Assembly (NCBI RefSeq): GCF_011455695.1
Contig: NZ_CP015030.1
Span: forward strand, 1,054,001 to 1,118,000
Direction of reading: 5' to 3'
Length of the DNA: 64,000 nt
Origin: Mannheimia granulomatis
Lineage (GTDB): Bacteria > Pseudomonadota > Gammaproteobacteria > Enterobacterales > Pasteurellaceae
Part shown: positions 29,537 through 41,027 of the stretch, one piece after another
How the letters are laid out: every line of letters starts with the position of its first letter
Position numbering within the stretch: position 1 is the stretch's first letter
Translations under genes and position numbers: made by a program
Notes under the pieces: generated by a model
What the model was told of the DNA's origin: nothing
Databases searched by the model: none
Seen by the model: the letters and a program-made list of their open reading frames with translations, nothing else

Positions 29537-29594
29537 GCAAGCGGTGCAGTTTTGCTAAAAATTTGCAAATCTTTCGCTAAAATCAACCGCTTGC
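29537..29594. repeat. Inverted pair of uptake-like sequences
   Basis: GCAAGCGGT (29537-29545) faces ACCGCTTGC (29586-29594), with TTTGCTAAAAATTTGC between. It lies after ycjX and before smpB and could terminate ycjX. Confidence 0.6.
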
Positions 29595-29667
29595 AGTGGT
29601 TTTGTGGTTCACTGTTCAAACGGTTTGAGGTAAAATCTAAAGAATTTTTCTGACAATTTTAAAGATT

Positions 29668-30147
29668 ATGGCAAAAAAACCAAAAGTAGCATCCAATACG
29701 ATTGCGCTAAATAAGCGTGCCAGACACGAATATTTTATTGAAGATGAAATTGAAGCAGGGCTTGAACTACAAGGCTGGGAAGTTAAAGCGATACGTGCAG
29801 GTAAAGTGAATATCGGCGATAGCTATGTCATTTTCCGCAACGGAGAAGCTTTTTTATTCGGGGCGATGATTACACCACTGAATATGGCATCTACCCATAT
29901 TGTTTCAGATCCAACCCGTACCCGCAAACTGTTGCTCAATAAACGCGAGTTAGACTCCCTATTCGGTAAAGTAAACCGTGAAGGCTATACCATAGTTGCA
30001 ACATCAATGTATTGGAAAAATGCCTGGGTGAAAGTTAAAATCGGTTTAGCTAAAGGTAAAAAATTGCACGATAAACGCGAGGATATTAAAGACCGCGAAT
30101 GGCAAGTTGCTAAACAACGTATTATGAAAAATGCAAATCGTGGGTAA
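29668..30147 (+). CDS. smpB: SsrA-binding protein SmpB
   Basis: SmpB brings tmRNA to stalled ribosomes in trans-translation. The oligonucleotide-binding core [20 protein letters not shown], with [10 protein letters not shown] following, and the Lys-rich tail ([14 protein letters not shown]) are typical. The length is 159 aa. The ssrA gene is not adjacent in this window. Confidence 0.96.
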   Translation: MAKKPKVASNTIALNKRARHEYFIEDEIEAGLELQGWEVKAIRAGKVNIGDSYVIFRNGEAFLFGAMITPLNMASTHIVSDPTRTRKLLLNKRELDSLFGKVNREGYTIVATSMYWKNAWVKVKIGLAKGKKLHDKREDIKDREWQVAKQRIMKNANRG

Positions 30148-30197
30148 ATACCCTTCTTCCCTTTGTGGAAGAGTGTAAATAAAACCCAATTTTCTAA

Positions 30198-31520
<1,323 letters not shown>

Positions 31521-31535
31521 TCTGTTATACTACAT

Positions 31536-31564
31536 AGAAGCCAATCTTAATCAGGTTGGCTTCT
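31536..31564. terminator. Hairpin between serS and the accessory block
   Basis: Stem AGAAGCCAATCT / AGGTTGGCTTCT (one G-T wobble, 5-base loop) lies 15 bases after the serS stop and overlaps the stop region of the convergent gene. There is no long T-run. Confidence 0.55.
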
Positions 31565-32638
31565 AACTGTTAAATTCCGAAAATATTTTTCCAATGCATC
31601 ATCCAATTGAGAAATTGATTCTGTGATATTTTCAATTTTTATATCAAATTGACTATCAGATAAATATTTTCTATCATTTAACACATTTGAAGATAAATTA
31701 TCAACTTCCTTCCAATAAGAAAATTCTAGTAACTCTTTTTCTCTTACAGATTCTATAATATATCCAAACCCATTTATGCTTTGGACGGGCTTTATATCAT
31801 TAGCTATAATATAGAGTTTATCATCATTAGTTGCTAGCCAATGTTCACAAATAGTATATCCATTCAAAATAACCTCTCTTTCATCAGTCCCAAAACAAAT
31901 ACTTCTTATCCAATATGTATCCATTGCAGAATTAAGACAGGCAGCTCTGATTGAATTTAATGAATTCCTTTCTTTCACAAAATTTTTTCTTATTCTTTTT
32001 CGTCTTTCCTTTATTTCACTTGATAAAGTATGAATTACTGATTTATCATTAATTTCCCAAAAGGCATATTTTGCCAATTCTAATTCAAAAGCTGACACCA
32101 TATCTAAATAATGGATAACCCCATATAAATAATGCCTGAATTTATCTAAACCAGATTGTCCCGAGTTATACTTATAGATATACTGTATTAATAAATATGG
32201 TAAATAAAAACATCCTAATGCTTTTTGTGTATCTACAGGAAGATCTCTAAATATTATTTTTTCTTCCTCAACATTAAATAGTTTATTCGTTGCATTAGGA
32301 TCGTCAACATAACTAGGAATAAATTTTTTACAAAATAAGTTATAAGCCTCTCTCGCTCTAGAGATATAACAGCCAGGCATTTCATTTATACCTAAAGCAG
32401 AAATTAATATATTTGGACACTCGGTAAGTATCTTATATAAAGGATATAGCCCTAATTTCTTAATATCTTCAACAGTAGAATTTTTATCTAACCTTTCCAT
32501 TCTTTGGATCGTACAATTATCCAAATTGATTTGAATCGCTTCTTTTAGCCTATTTTTATACTTAGCATACCATATTAAATAGTCTAAATTATCACTAGAT
32601 AATATTGGACTATAAACTCTTACATTATTAACATTCAT
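31547..32638 (-). CDS. Accessory protein, possible PIN-like nuclease, 363 aa
   Basis: I do not recognise this protein by name. It is very AT-rich (about 23% GC in a sampled 60-base line), unlike its core neighbours. TAGGAG lies 7 bases before the ATG. Four acidic positions fall in a PIN-like order: D40 in INLDNCTI, E86 in ALGINEMPG, D240 in NSAMDTYWI and D272 in LATNDDKLY, with a large helical insert between about 100 and 230. This resembles VapC-type metal-dependent RNases. It lies 24 bases after brnA in the same direction, so it is probably the third gene of that operon. The nuclease call is inference. Confidence 0.55.
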   Translation of the reverse strand: MNVNNVRVYSPILSSDNLDYLIWYAKYKNRLKEAIQINLDNCTIQRMERLDKNSTVEDIKKLGLYPLYKILTECPNILISALGINEMPGCYISRAREAYNLFCKKFIPSYVDDPNATNKLFNVEEEKIIFRDLPVDTQKALGCFYLPYLLIQYIYKYNSGQSGLDKFRHYLYGVIHYLDMVSAFELELAKYAFWEINDKSVIHTLSSEIKERRKRIRKNFVKERNSLNSIRAACLNSAMDTYWIRSICFGTDEREVILNGYTICEHWLATNDDKLYIIANDIKPVQSINGFGYIIESVREKELLEFSYWKEVDNLSSNVLNDRKYLSDSQFDIKIENITESISQLDDALEKYFRNLTVRSQPD

Positions 32639-32662
32639 AATGTATCTCCTACTTTTCTTAAT

Positions 32663-32941
32663 TCAATGCTGAGCAATATAATCTTCCAACACCTTATTCA
32701 TTCTACTTTGCCAGCCTTTACCTGTCGCCTTAAAAGCGTCAATAACGTTTGATGAATAACGAATCGTTACACTCACTTTTTTGCTTTGACTTAAAGGTCT
32801 GCCCCTTTTCTTGGCTTGGGATTGTAGCACCAAGGATTGAAGTTGTTCTGGCATTTGTTGGAATGCCAAAGCATTATCAATATCTGCCTGTGTCCATTCC
32901 GGATTTTCATTATCTATTATCTGATTGTCTGTTTTTTTCAT
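32663..32941 (-). CDS. brnA: BrnA-family antitoxin
   Basis: This 92-aa protein has an acidic N-terminus (ENPEWTQADIDNAL) and a basic ribbon-helix-helix C-terminus (KKRGRPLSQSKKVSVTIRYS and the following helix), the standard BrnA layout. It overlaps the end of brnT by 32 bases, which is usual for the toxin-first brnTA order. BrnA normally represses its own promoter and neutralises BrnT. Confidence 0.85.
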   Translation of the reverse strand: MKKTDNQIIDNENPEWTQADIDNALAFQQMPEQLQSLVLQSQAKKRGRPLSQSKKVSVTIRYSSNVIDAFKATGKGWQSRMNKVLEDYIAQH

Positions 32942-33194
32942 AAATTATAATCTCTCTTGAATTGGCTTTTCTAAAACTGATCACCCTAACAGCACCATTC
33001 CTTAAACAAAATACTAATGCGTAAAGTCGATTTTCAATTAGTCCTAAAGCTTGATACCTGATTTCACTGTATTCATTGCGTAAATCTTGTTTAATAAATG
33101 CAGTATCAAATTCAAAATTCTGCACCAGTGAGAAAGGAAGCCCTCTTTCTAAGGTATTTTTTATACTTTTTTGCTCATCATATTCCAATTTCAT
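32910..33194 (-). CDS. brnT: BrnT-family toxin (RelE-like RNase)
   Basis: This 94-aa protein has the BrnT pattern: N-terminal EYDEQKS..N..ERGLPF, the central YQALGLIENRLYALVFCLRN strand pair and the C-terminal RVISFRKANSREIIIYE. BrnT has a RelE-like fold and cuts mRNA. GAGG lies upstream on the minus strand. It is the first gene of brnT-brnA-PIN-like. A CRP-S-like site lies about 120 bases upstream. Confidence 0.85.
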   Translation of the reverse strand: MKLEYDEQKSIKNTLERGLPFSLVQNFEFDTAFIKQDLRNEYSEIRYQALGLIENRLYALVFCLRNGAVRVISFRKANSREIIIYEKNRQSDNR

Positions 33195-33267
33195 TTGCGA
33201 TGAACCTCATCAGTTATAACATCATCACTCAATCAAATCAACACTTTTTGTAGTTACAATATATATT

Positions 33268-33273
33268 AGAATA
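33268..33273 (-). promoter_or_regulatory. Candidate -10 for brnTA
   Basis: On the minus strand TATTCT, with a predicted start near 33261. The centre of the CRP-S-like site is then about 64 bases upstream, close to the -61.5 spacing of class I CRP activation. The region is AT-rich, so chance matches are possible. Confidence 0.35.
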
Positions 33274-33314
33274 TAATAATCAAAGTTCTAGATTTTCTCA
33301 TTTACCATTTAATA

Positions 33315-33337
33315 TTTTTCGAAGCAGATCGCAAAAA
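33315..33337. promoter_or_regulatory. CRP-S-like competence site between brnT and leuS
   Basis: Half-sites TTTTTCGA and TCGCAAAAA are separated by AGCAGA. The core TCGA-N6-TCGCA fits the CRP-S (Sxy-dependent CRP) consensus TGCGA-N6-TCGCA with flanking T and A runs. It could serve the minus-strand brnT operon or leuS; the -10 spacing favours brnT. Confidence 0.55.
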
Positions 33338-33442
33338 TCTGCAAAAAACCGTGCAAATTAGACCGCTTGCCATTCAAAAAAGCCCTGTTTTGCGGTATCA
33401 TCACAGCAATTTTTTAACTAATTCAAAGCAAGGTTAGATTTT

Positions 33443-36028
33443 ATGCAACAACAATACAACCCAAGTGAAATTGAACCGAAAGTTCAGCACTATTGGGCAG
33501 AAAATAAAGTTTTTAAAGCGGTCAAAGACGTTACCAAAGAGAAATATTATTGCCTGTCAATGTTGCCTTATCCATCAGGCAAATTACATATGGGGCACGT
33601 GCGTAACTATACCATTGGCGATGTGGTTTCACGCTACCAGCGTATGATCGGCAAAAACGTACTTCAACCAATGGGTTGGGATGCGTTCGGTTTACCGGCA
33701 GAAGGAGCTGCTGTGAAAAACAATACCGCACCGGCAAAATGGACGTATGAAAATATCGAATATATGAAAGGTCAGCTCAAAATGTTGGGCTTTTCTTACG
33801 ATTGGGATCGTGAAGTGACCACTTGCCGTCCTGAATACTATAAGTGGGAACAATGGTTCTTCACCGAGCTTTATAAAAAAGGTTTAGTGTATAAAAAAAC
33901 CTCAACGGTAAACTGGTGTCCGAACGATGAAACCGTGCTTGCGAACGAACAAGTACACGAAGGCTGTTGCTGGCGTTGTGATACCCCTGTAGAACAGCGT
34001 GAAATTCCACAATGGTTTATCAAAATTACCGACTATGCAGAAGAATTATTAAATTGCTTAGATAACTTACCACAATGGCCGGATCAAGTTAAAACCATGC
34101 AACGTAACTGGATCGGGCGTTCAGAAGGGGTGGAAATCACCTTTAAAATCGCAGGTTCAAACGCAACATTGCCTGTTTATACCACTCGACCAGATACGTT
34201 CTTTGGCGTGAGTTATGTAGCGGTAGCAGCTGCTCACCCATTAGCAGAATTAGCGGCAGAAAATAACCCTGCCCTTGCGGAATTTATCCGTGAGGCAAAA
34301 AACACCAAAGTGGCAGAAGCAGAATTAGCCACAATGGAGAAAAAAGGCATGGCGACAGGCTTGTTTGCTATCCATCCATTAACAGGCAAAGAAGTGCCGG
34401 TTTGGGTTGCTAACTTTGTATTAATGCACTACGGAACAGGTGCAGTAATGGCTGTACCTGCTCACGATGAACGTGACTTTGAGTTCGCACAAAAATACTA
34501 TTTGCAAATTAATCAGGTAATTCAACCGCTTGATGGCTCAGAATGGGACTTCAGCAAAGCGGCCTATACTGAACACGGTAAATTAGTGAATTCTGCTGAA
34601 TTTGACGGTTTAGAATTTGATGCTGCATTCAATGCGATTGCCGATAAATTAGAGTCTATGGGCGTGGGCAAACGCCAAGTGAATTTCCGTCTGCGTGACT
34701 GGGGTGTTTCTCGCCAACGTTATTGGGGAGCTCCAATTCCAATGATGACAACCGAAGAGGGGGAAGTCGTCACCGTTCCACTTCAAGATTTACCAGTAAT
34801 TCTGCCTGAAGATGTGGTAATGGACGGCGTAAAAAGCCCAATTAAGGCTGATCCACAATGGGCAAAAACCAGTTATAACGGCAAACCTGCTCTGCGTGAA
34901 ACGGATACTTTCGATACCTTTATGGAATCGTCTTGGTATTATGCACGCTACACTTGCCCGCAATATCATGAAGGAATGTTAGATGCTGACGAAGCAAACT
35001 ACTGGTTGCCGGTGGATCAATATATTGGCGGTATCGAACACGCTACAATGCACTTGCTCTACTTCCGATTCTTCCACAAATTATTGCGTGATGCAGGTAT
35101 TTTAAATTCTGACGAACCGGCAACCAAGCTGCTTTGTCAAGGTATGGTACTTGCCGATGCGTTCTACTACACCAGCCCAACTAACGAGCGTATTTGGGTC
35201 AGCCCAACACAAGTGACTTTAGAGCGTGATGAGAAAGGTAGAATCATTAAAGCAACCGATCCTGAAGGGCGTGAATTGGTTCACAGCGGTATGACCAAAA
35301 TGTCGAAATCGAAAAATAACGGTATCGACCCACAAGAGATGGTGGAAAAATATGGTGCAGACACCGTTCGCTTATTTATGATGTTCGCATCGCCTGCAGA
35401 AATGACGCTTGAATGGCAAGAGTCTGGTGTGGAAGGTGCTAAACGTTTCTTAGGTCGTGTGTGGAATTTAGTGTATGAATATGCACAAAATCCGGCAACT
35501 GTTGGCTTAGATGTGAATGCATTAACCAAAACACAAAAAGAGCTACGCCGTGATGTGCATAAAACCATTGCTAAAGTGTCTGATGACATTGGGCGCCGCC
35601 AAACATTCAACACAGCTATTGCTGCCGTGATGGAATTAATGAACAAGCTAACTAAAGCACCTCTTGAATCAGATCAAGATAAAGCTGTGATGGCAGAAGC
35701 TTTAAGTGCGGTTGTGCGTATGCTCTACCCAATCACACCGCATATTTGTTTTGAATTATGGCAAGCGCTTGGTAATGAAAAAACCATTGACTTCGCCCCT
35801 TGGGTTCAAGCGGATGAGGCGGCAATGGTAGAAGATGAAAAACTCGTTGTAGTACAAGTAAACGGTAAAGTACGCGGTAAAATTACCGTCTCTGCTACTG
35901 CAACCGAAGATGAAGTCAAAGCAATCGCAAAAGCCGATGCGAATGTGGCGAAATTCTTAGACGGTCAAGAAATTGTCAAAGAAATCTACATTCCATTTAA
36001 AATGTTAAGCTTTGCGGTTAAAGCATAA
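33443..36028 (+). CDS. leuS: Leucyl-tRNA synthetase
   Basis: This class I synthetase has the HIGH-type motif [13 protein letters not shown] near residue 46 and KMSKSKNNG near residue 620. The editing domain lies between (TTRPDTFFG). The 861-aa length is standard. AAGGTT lies before the ATG. lptE and holA follow in the same direction, an order shared with E. coli. Confidence 0.98.
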   Translation: MQQQYNPSEIEPKVQHYWAENKVFKAVKDVTKEKYYCLSMLPYPSGKLHMGHVRNYTIGDVVSRYQRMIGKNVLQPMGWDAFGLPAEGAAVKNNTAPAKWTYENIEYMKGQLKMLGFSYDWDREVTTCRPEYYKWEQWFFTELYKKGLVYKKTSTVNWCPNDETVLANEQVHEGCCWRCDTPVEQREIPQWFIKITDYAEELLNCLDNLPQWPDQVKTMQRNWIGRSEGVEITFKIAGSNATLPVYTTRPDTFFGVSYVAVAAAHPLAELAAENNPALAEFIREAKNTKVAEAELATMEKKGMATGLFAIHPLTGKEVPVWVANFVLMHYGTGAVMAVPAHDERDFEFAQKYYLQINQVIQPLDGSEWDFSKAAYTEHGKLVNSAEFDGLEFDAAFNAIADKLESMGVGKRQVNFRLRDWGVSRQRYWGAPIPMMTTEEGEVVTVPLQDLPVILPEDVVMDGVKSPIKADPQWAKTSYNGKPALRETDTFDTFMESSWYYARYTCPQYHEGMLDADEANYWLPVDQYIGGIEHATMHLLYFRFFHKLLRDAGILNSDEPATKLLCQGMVLADAFYYTSPTNERIWVSPTQVTLERDEKGRIIKATDPEGRELVHSGMTKMSKSKNNGIDPQEMVEKYGADTVRLFMMFASPAEMTLEWQESGVEGAKRFLGRVWNLVYEYAQNPATVGLDVNALTKTQKELRRDVHKTIAKVSDDIGRRQTFNTAIAAVMELMNKLTKAPLESDQDKAVMAEALSAVVRMLYPITPHICFELWQALGNEKTIDFAPWVQADEAAMVEDEKLVVVQVNGKVRGKITVSATATEDEVKAIAKADANVAKFLDGQEIVKEIYIPFKMLSFAVKA

Positions 36029-36040
36029 TAAATCTCCTCT

Positions 36041-36064
36041 CCCCCTCTTTGATTCAAGAGGGGG
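36041..36064. repeat. Palindromic repeat in the leuS-lptE gap
   Basis: CCCCCTCTT-TGATTC-AAGAGGGGG, preceded by AAATCTCCTCT. It has the same core as the elements near 25.6 kb and 50.7 kb. It lies inside an otherwise continuous leuS-lptE-holA run. Confidence 0.65.
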
Positions 36065-36081
36065 AATATAAGGAAACACCT

Positions 36082-36576
36082 ATGATTAAAAAACTCTCTA
36101 TTGTTTTTGTCCTTACATTAACTGCCTGCGGATGGCATTTCAAAAATAATGAAGTGTTACCTGAATCACTCAGAACACTGACATTTGAAAGTGCCGACCC
36201 GCATAGCGAAATGTCTCGTATTTTGCGCACGCAGCTCCAACTCAGTGATGTGAAATTAGTGCCAAGTAATGCCAACATTACAAAGCTACGTCTTGTTTCA
36301 ACATCAACAGACAGCAAAGTGGTTTCTGTGTTTAAACAAGCTCGTGAAGCGGAAAAAATCCTGACTCTAAATGTCGAAGCCATTGCGGATATTCCAAATA
36401 AAGGGCAATATCCATTAGAAGTTTCTGTACATCGTACATTCTTTGATGATTCTCGTGCCGCGTTGGCAAAATCAGCAGAAAAAGAGATGATTATGAAAGA
36501 TATGTATGAACAAGCCTCTCGCCAATTGATTATCAAAATGGCGAGCTTAAAAAAAGCACTTTCACAAGCGAAATAA
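36082..36576 (+). CDS. lptE: LPS-assembly lipoprotein LptE
   Basis: LptE plugs the LptD barrel that inserts LPS into the outer membrane. The ATG at 36082 follows AAGGAAA and gives a lipoprotein signal with lipobox LTAC (Cys16). The next residues GWHFKNN match LptE. The length is 164 aa. An upstream in-frame start would add 11 residues from the repeat and spoil the signal peptide. It sits between leuS and holA, as in E. coli. Confidence 0.92.
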   Translation: MIKKLSIVFVLTLTACGWHFKNNEVLPESLRTLTFESADPHSEMSRILRTQLQLSDVKLVPSNANITKLRLVSTSTDSKVVSVFKQAREAEKILTLNVEAIADIPNKGQYPLEVSVHRTFFDDSRAALAKSAEKEMIMKDMYEQASRQLIIKMASLKKALSQAK

Positions 36577-36581
36577 CTTAT

Positions 36582-36602
36582 CCCCTCTTCAAAAAAGAGG
36601 GG
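36582..36602. repeat. Short palindromic repeat between lptE and holA
   Basis: CCCCTCTT-CAAAA-AAGAGGGG starts 5 bases after the lptE stop. It has the same core as the other elements of this family, with reduced flanks. Confidence 0.55.
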
Positions 36603-36618
36603 TTATTTAGAGCCTATC

Positions 36619-37644
36619 ATGCAAAAGATCTTCCCGGAAACTATTCAACTCACACTAGAGAAAGGATTACAGCCTTTTTATTTACTTACAGGCAGTGATC
36701 TTCTTTTAGTTAATGAATCAAAAGACCTCATCATACAATCCGCACGCTCTCAAGGGTTTGATGAAAAACAAGAAGTTAACATTAATAATGAAACTAACTG
36801 GGAAGCTCTTTTTGAATCAGCCCAATCTATCGGGCTATTTTTTACACGTCAAATCATCGTATTTAATTTCCCGGAATCTCCTACTTCCACACAATTTAAA
36901 CAACTTGCGGAGTTCTGTGCTTTAAGCCATAGTGATCTAATTTTGATCATTCATTTGCCTAAATTTTCCAAAACAATGGAAAAACAAGCTTGGTTTAACC
37001 AAATTGAGCCACAGTTAATACAGATAAACTGCCAAACACCAGAAATAGGGAAATTACCTCAATGGCTCTCTAACCGCTCAAAAGCAATGAATTTAAGCCT
37101 CGAAAATGAAGCGAATCAACTCCTTTGCTACAGCTACGAGGGGAACTTACTAGCCTTAAAGCAAGCATTGCAACTACTTCAATTACGCTTTCCAGATGGG
37201 AAAATTAACCTCAACCGCGCTCAAGAAATTGTTGAACACTCAGCACAATTCACCCCATTTCAATGGATAGATGCTTTATTTGAAGGAAAAATCGGAAGAG
37301 CTCAACGCATCTTGCAACATCTACAAAATGAAGATGTGCAAGCAGTAGTTTTATTAAGAATTGTGCAAAAAGAGCTAATGATTTTACTTGAAATCACACG
37401 CTCTCCAGCACCAATAAACGCAAGCAATCAGCCGTTATTTAGTGGTAATTTACGCCAAGAATTTGACCGCTTGAAAATTTGGCAAAACCGCCGCCCTTTC
37501 TACACTCAAGTTGTCCAACGCTTAAGCTATAAAAAACTTTATGCTCTTATCCAACAATTAGCTGAACTTGAGCGTAAAGTAAAACAAGAATTTAGTGATG
37601 AAATTTGGCAAGAATTAGCCCGTTTTTCTGCTAACTTCGCTTAG
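36619..37644 (+). CDS. holA: DNA polymerase III delta subunit
   Basis: HolA opens the beta clamp ring within the clamp loader. Family features are the N-terminal PFYLLTGSDLLLVNESKDLI, the IIHLPKF segment and the helical C-terminal collar domain. The 341-aa length is normal (343 in E. coli). It is convergent with yacG, one base apart. Confidence 0.92.
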   Translation: MQKIFPETIQLTLEKGLQPFYLLTGSDLLLVNESKDLIIQSARSQGFDEKQEVNINNETNWEALFESAQSIGLFFTRQIIVFNFPESPTSTQFKQLAEFCALSHSDLILIIHLPKFSKTMEKQAWFNQIEPQLIQINCQTPEIGKLPQWLSNRSKAMNLSLENEANQLLCYSYEGNLLALKQALQLLQLRFPDGKINLNRAQEIVEHSAQFTPFQWIDALFEGKIGRAQRILQHLQNEDVQAVVLLRIVQKELMILLEITRSPAPINASNQPLFSGNLRQEFDRLKIWQNRRPFYTQVVQRLSYKKLYALIQQLAELERKVKQEFSDEIWQELARFSANFA

Positions 37645-37645
37645 C

Positions 37646-38771
<1,126 letters not shown>

Positions 38772-39149
38772 TTATTCCTCCAAACTAGCTAAATAATTTT
38801 TAAATTCCTTATCCGCTAATTTAAGCATTTTTTCATAAAATAATTTGTCATTACTTTTATCCCCAGCACAGAGTACTATTGCTTTTCTGAGTGGATCAAA
38901 AGCAAAGAAAGCTCTTATAACTTTTCCCTGATACTGTACACGCAATTCCTTCATATTTTTATAATTAGATCCTTTTATATGATCTGCGTAAGGTCTAGCA
39001 AGATACGGGCCAAAAAGCCTCAATCTCTCCAAAGCCGACAATATACAATTTTTCGTACCTTTGTCTTGCTCACATAACCAAAAATAGAAGCAATCGGTAA
39101 CTAATAACTCCCATTTGAAAGTAGGATCGTCTAAGTTAAGCTCTTTCAT
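38772..39149 (-). CDS. HigB/Gp49-like toxin (RelE/ParE superfamily)
   Basis: This 125-aa protein has the family pattern: LERLRLFGPYLARPYADHIK, then MKELRVQYQGKVIRAFFAFD and the IVLCAGDKSN strand, ending in a helical Lys-rich tail. These toxins are ribosome-dependent mRNA interferases. It begins 42 bases after pilD, inside the pilus operon. A TTGAAA-17-TAAAAT promoter overlapping the end of pilD is possible (39167-39195), as is read-through from pilABCD. Confidence 0.88.
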   Translation of the reverse strand: MKELNLDDPTFKWELLVTDCFYFWLCEQDKGTKNCILSALERLRLFGPYLARPYADHIKGSNYKNMKELRVQYQGKVIRAFFAFDPLRKAIVLCAGDKSNDKLFYEKMLKLADKEFKNYLASLEE

Positions 39150-39191
39150 AAATTATAACACCCTCAATTTTATAAGCCATAAATTATATTT

Positions 39192-39827
39192 TCAAGTTAA
39201 ATATACAATCACCGTTGCAACACTGATAAAGGGAATAAAAGGCAGTTTTTCAAGTTTTTTCTTATGCCATCGCCAATAAAGCCCATAAGTAAAAATTCCA
39301 AACAGGCTTGCAATTAACATCAGCAACAGCATTTTTTCCGACTCAAACAGGGGAGATAACGCACATAACAGTAGCATATCACCTGAACCGAAAGTTTCTT
39401 TTTTAAACATAATTTGTGAAAAAATGGTGATAAAGATGCAAAATAAGAGGGTAAAAAGCAGGGTTTCATTATGAAAGTTAGTTAGCGTTTCCACCAAAAC
39501 CAGTAGGAAGATCAAAATAATCGCGCGCAGATCGGCAAGGTAATAGCAGATATCCAGTAGCGATAGAAAACAAAGCGAAATAAAAATGCCAGCAACCATC
39601 GGGCTTTCGGAAAATAAAGTTATCAACGGAAAAAGCCCAAAAAAGAGATTCTCCCATTGGCTTTGTTGGGGCTTAAGTTGCGACTCCGCCAAAAAATGTT
39701 GTTCTGAAAAATCAAGATTAATTAATGAGACCATATCTTGATAAATCTGTTTATTGGTTCGAATCGCAAATTTGCGTATTTCAGCCTTCAGCCAAAATGC
39801 CGCAAAAATTGAGCACAATATCAACAT
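39192..39827 (-). CDS. pilD: Prepilin peptidase PilD (ApfD)
   Basis: This membrane aspartyl protease cleaves type IV prepilin leaders. Several membrane segments surround the two catalytic Asp motifs: LLDICYY near residue 97 and GSGDMLLL near residue 148. The short form (211 aa), without the zinc-cysteine N-terminal domain of longer PilD proteins, is usual in Pasteurellaceae. It starts 3 bases after pilC. Confidence 0.88.
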   Translation of the reverse strand: MLILCSIFAAFWLKAEIRKFAIRTNKQIYQDMVSLINLDFSEQHFLAESQLKPQQSQWENLFFGLFPLITLFSESPMVAGIFISLCFLSLLDICYYLADLRAIILIFLLVLVETLTNFHNETLLFTLLFCIFITIFSQIMFKKETFGSGDMLLLCALSPLFESEKMLLLMLIASLFGIFTYGLYWRWHKKKLEKLPFIPFISVATVIVYLT

Positions 39828-39830
39828 ACT

Positions 39831-41027
39831 CTACTCCATGAGATTACCCATATCAAAAATTGGTAGATACAGCCCGATAATAATAGTGCCGACAATCACT
39901 CCCATAATTAACATCAGCACAGGCTCTAACAATTGGGAGAGAATGTCTATTTGGTAATCTAGTTTATGCTGATAAATCTCGCTAATATGCTCGCCCATTT
40001 TTGCCAAATTACCGCTTTTCTCACCAATATCTATCATTTGCACCAAATCCGAGCCAAACACTGTTGGATTTATGCCTTCTGAAAATCGATAACCTTGCTT
40101 TAATAAATCCAGCATAAATTGAACTTCATATTGTAAAATTGGATCATCACTCTTTTCAGATAAAAATGAATTTAATGCCATTTCCAACGGAATATGAGCA
40201 TTGAGCATCAGAGCAAGGTTTTGGCTGAAAAATATAATGCGGGAATGTGCAATAATCTTGCTAAATATAGGCATAGCAGACAGTAATCGCATTTTTAGTA
40301 GCCCCCAGAATTTAAGTTTATTTGCAAAAAACAGGAAAAAAATAACCGCTAGTAGCAGCAGAACCAGTAAACTTATTTTATGTTCTAGCAAAAAACGGGA
40401 AAGCCCAAATAGCACATCTGTAATAAAAGGTAAGCTTTTTGCCTTTGAGCCGTAAAGCTCGGCAAATTGTGGAACAATAAACACCAATAAACCGATAGAA
40501 AGTGCGAGTGAAATCACCAACACAATTACAGGATAAAATAAAATTTTCTTCACTTTTTTCGCAAGCCTTTCTGATTTCATTCGACTTTTAGCTAAATTTG
40601 TCAAAATTATACTTAGCTTCCCACTCTGCTCCCCCATTCTTATCAATTGGATTTCTTGGTTCGTAATAAATTTATCTAACTTTTGTAGCGATTGGGAAAA
40701 AGTATAGCCATGTTCAATGAATTGAATTAACTCAGCCAGCCATTGATAAAGCCGGATATTATGGCAATTTTGTAAAATCATAGATAACGCTTGTTTAAGC
40801 GGAATAGCGGAATTAACCAATAAAGCAAGTTGCGATAAAAACTGACTTACATCTTCCTTTTTTGGATTTTGCGACAGCACAAAATTACGACTGATACGAA
40901 TTTGATGATATCCCTTAGCAATCAGGTAATTTTCTAACGCTATCCGACTATCTGCCAGTTGCTTGCCGTAACGTTTTTGCTGAAAACGATCAACGGCTTT
41001 CCAGTGGTATTCATAAATTTTAAGCAT
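39831..41027 (-). CDS. pilC: Type IV pilus inner membrane platform protein PilC (ApfC)
   Basis: This GspF-family platform protein couples PilB to pilus assembly. The 398 residues contain two GspF repeats (about 65-190 and 270-390), each with an amphipathic region and membrane helices. The phrases IRMGEQSGKLS and IDIGEKSGNLA mark the two repeats. It overlaps pilB by 8 bases. Confidence 0.92.
   Translation of the reverse strand: MLKIYEYHWKAVDRFQQKRYGKQLADSRIALENYLIAKGYHQIRISRNFVLSQNPKKEDVSQFLSQLALLVNSAIPLKQALSMILQNCHNIRLYQWLAELIQFIEHGYTFSQSLQKLDKFITNQEIQLIRMGEQSGKLSIILTNLAKSRMKSERLAKKVKKILFYPVIVLVISLALSIGLLVFIVPQFAELYGSKAKSLPFITDVLFGLSRFLLEHKISLLVLLLLAVIFFLFFANKLKFWGLLKMRLLSAMPIFSKIIAHSRIIFFSQNLALMLNAHIPLEMALNSFLSEKSDDPILQYEVQFMLDLLKQGYRFSEGINPTVFGSDLVQMIDIGEKSGNLAKMGEHISEIYQHKLDYQIDILSQLLEPVLMLIMGVIVGTIIIGLYLPIFDMGNLME

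Noticed and set aside
36049-36081. Upstream in-frame start for lptE
   Set aside because: The added residues come from the palindromic repeat and would destroy the lipoprotein signal peptide.
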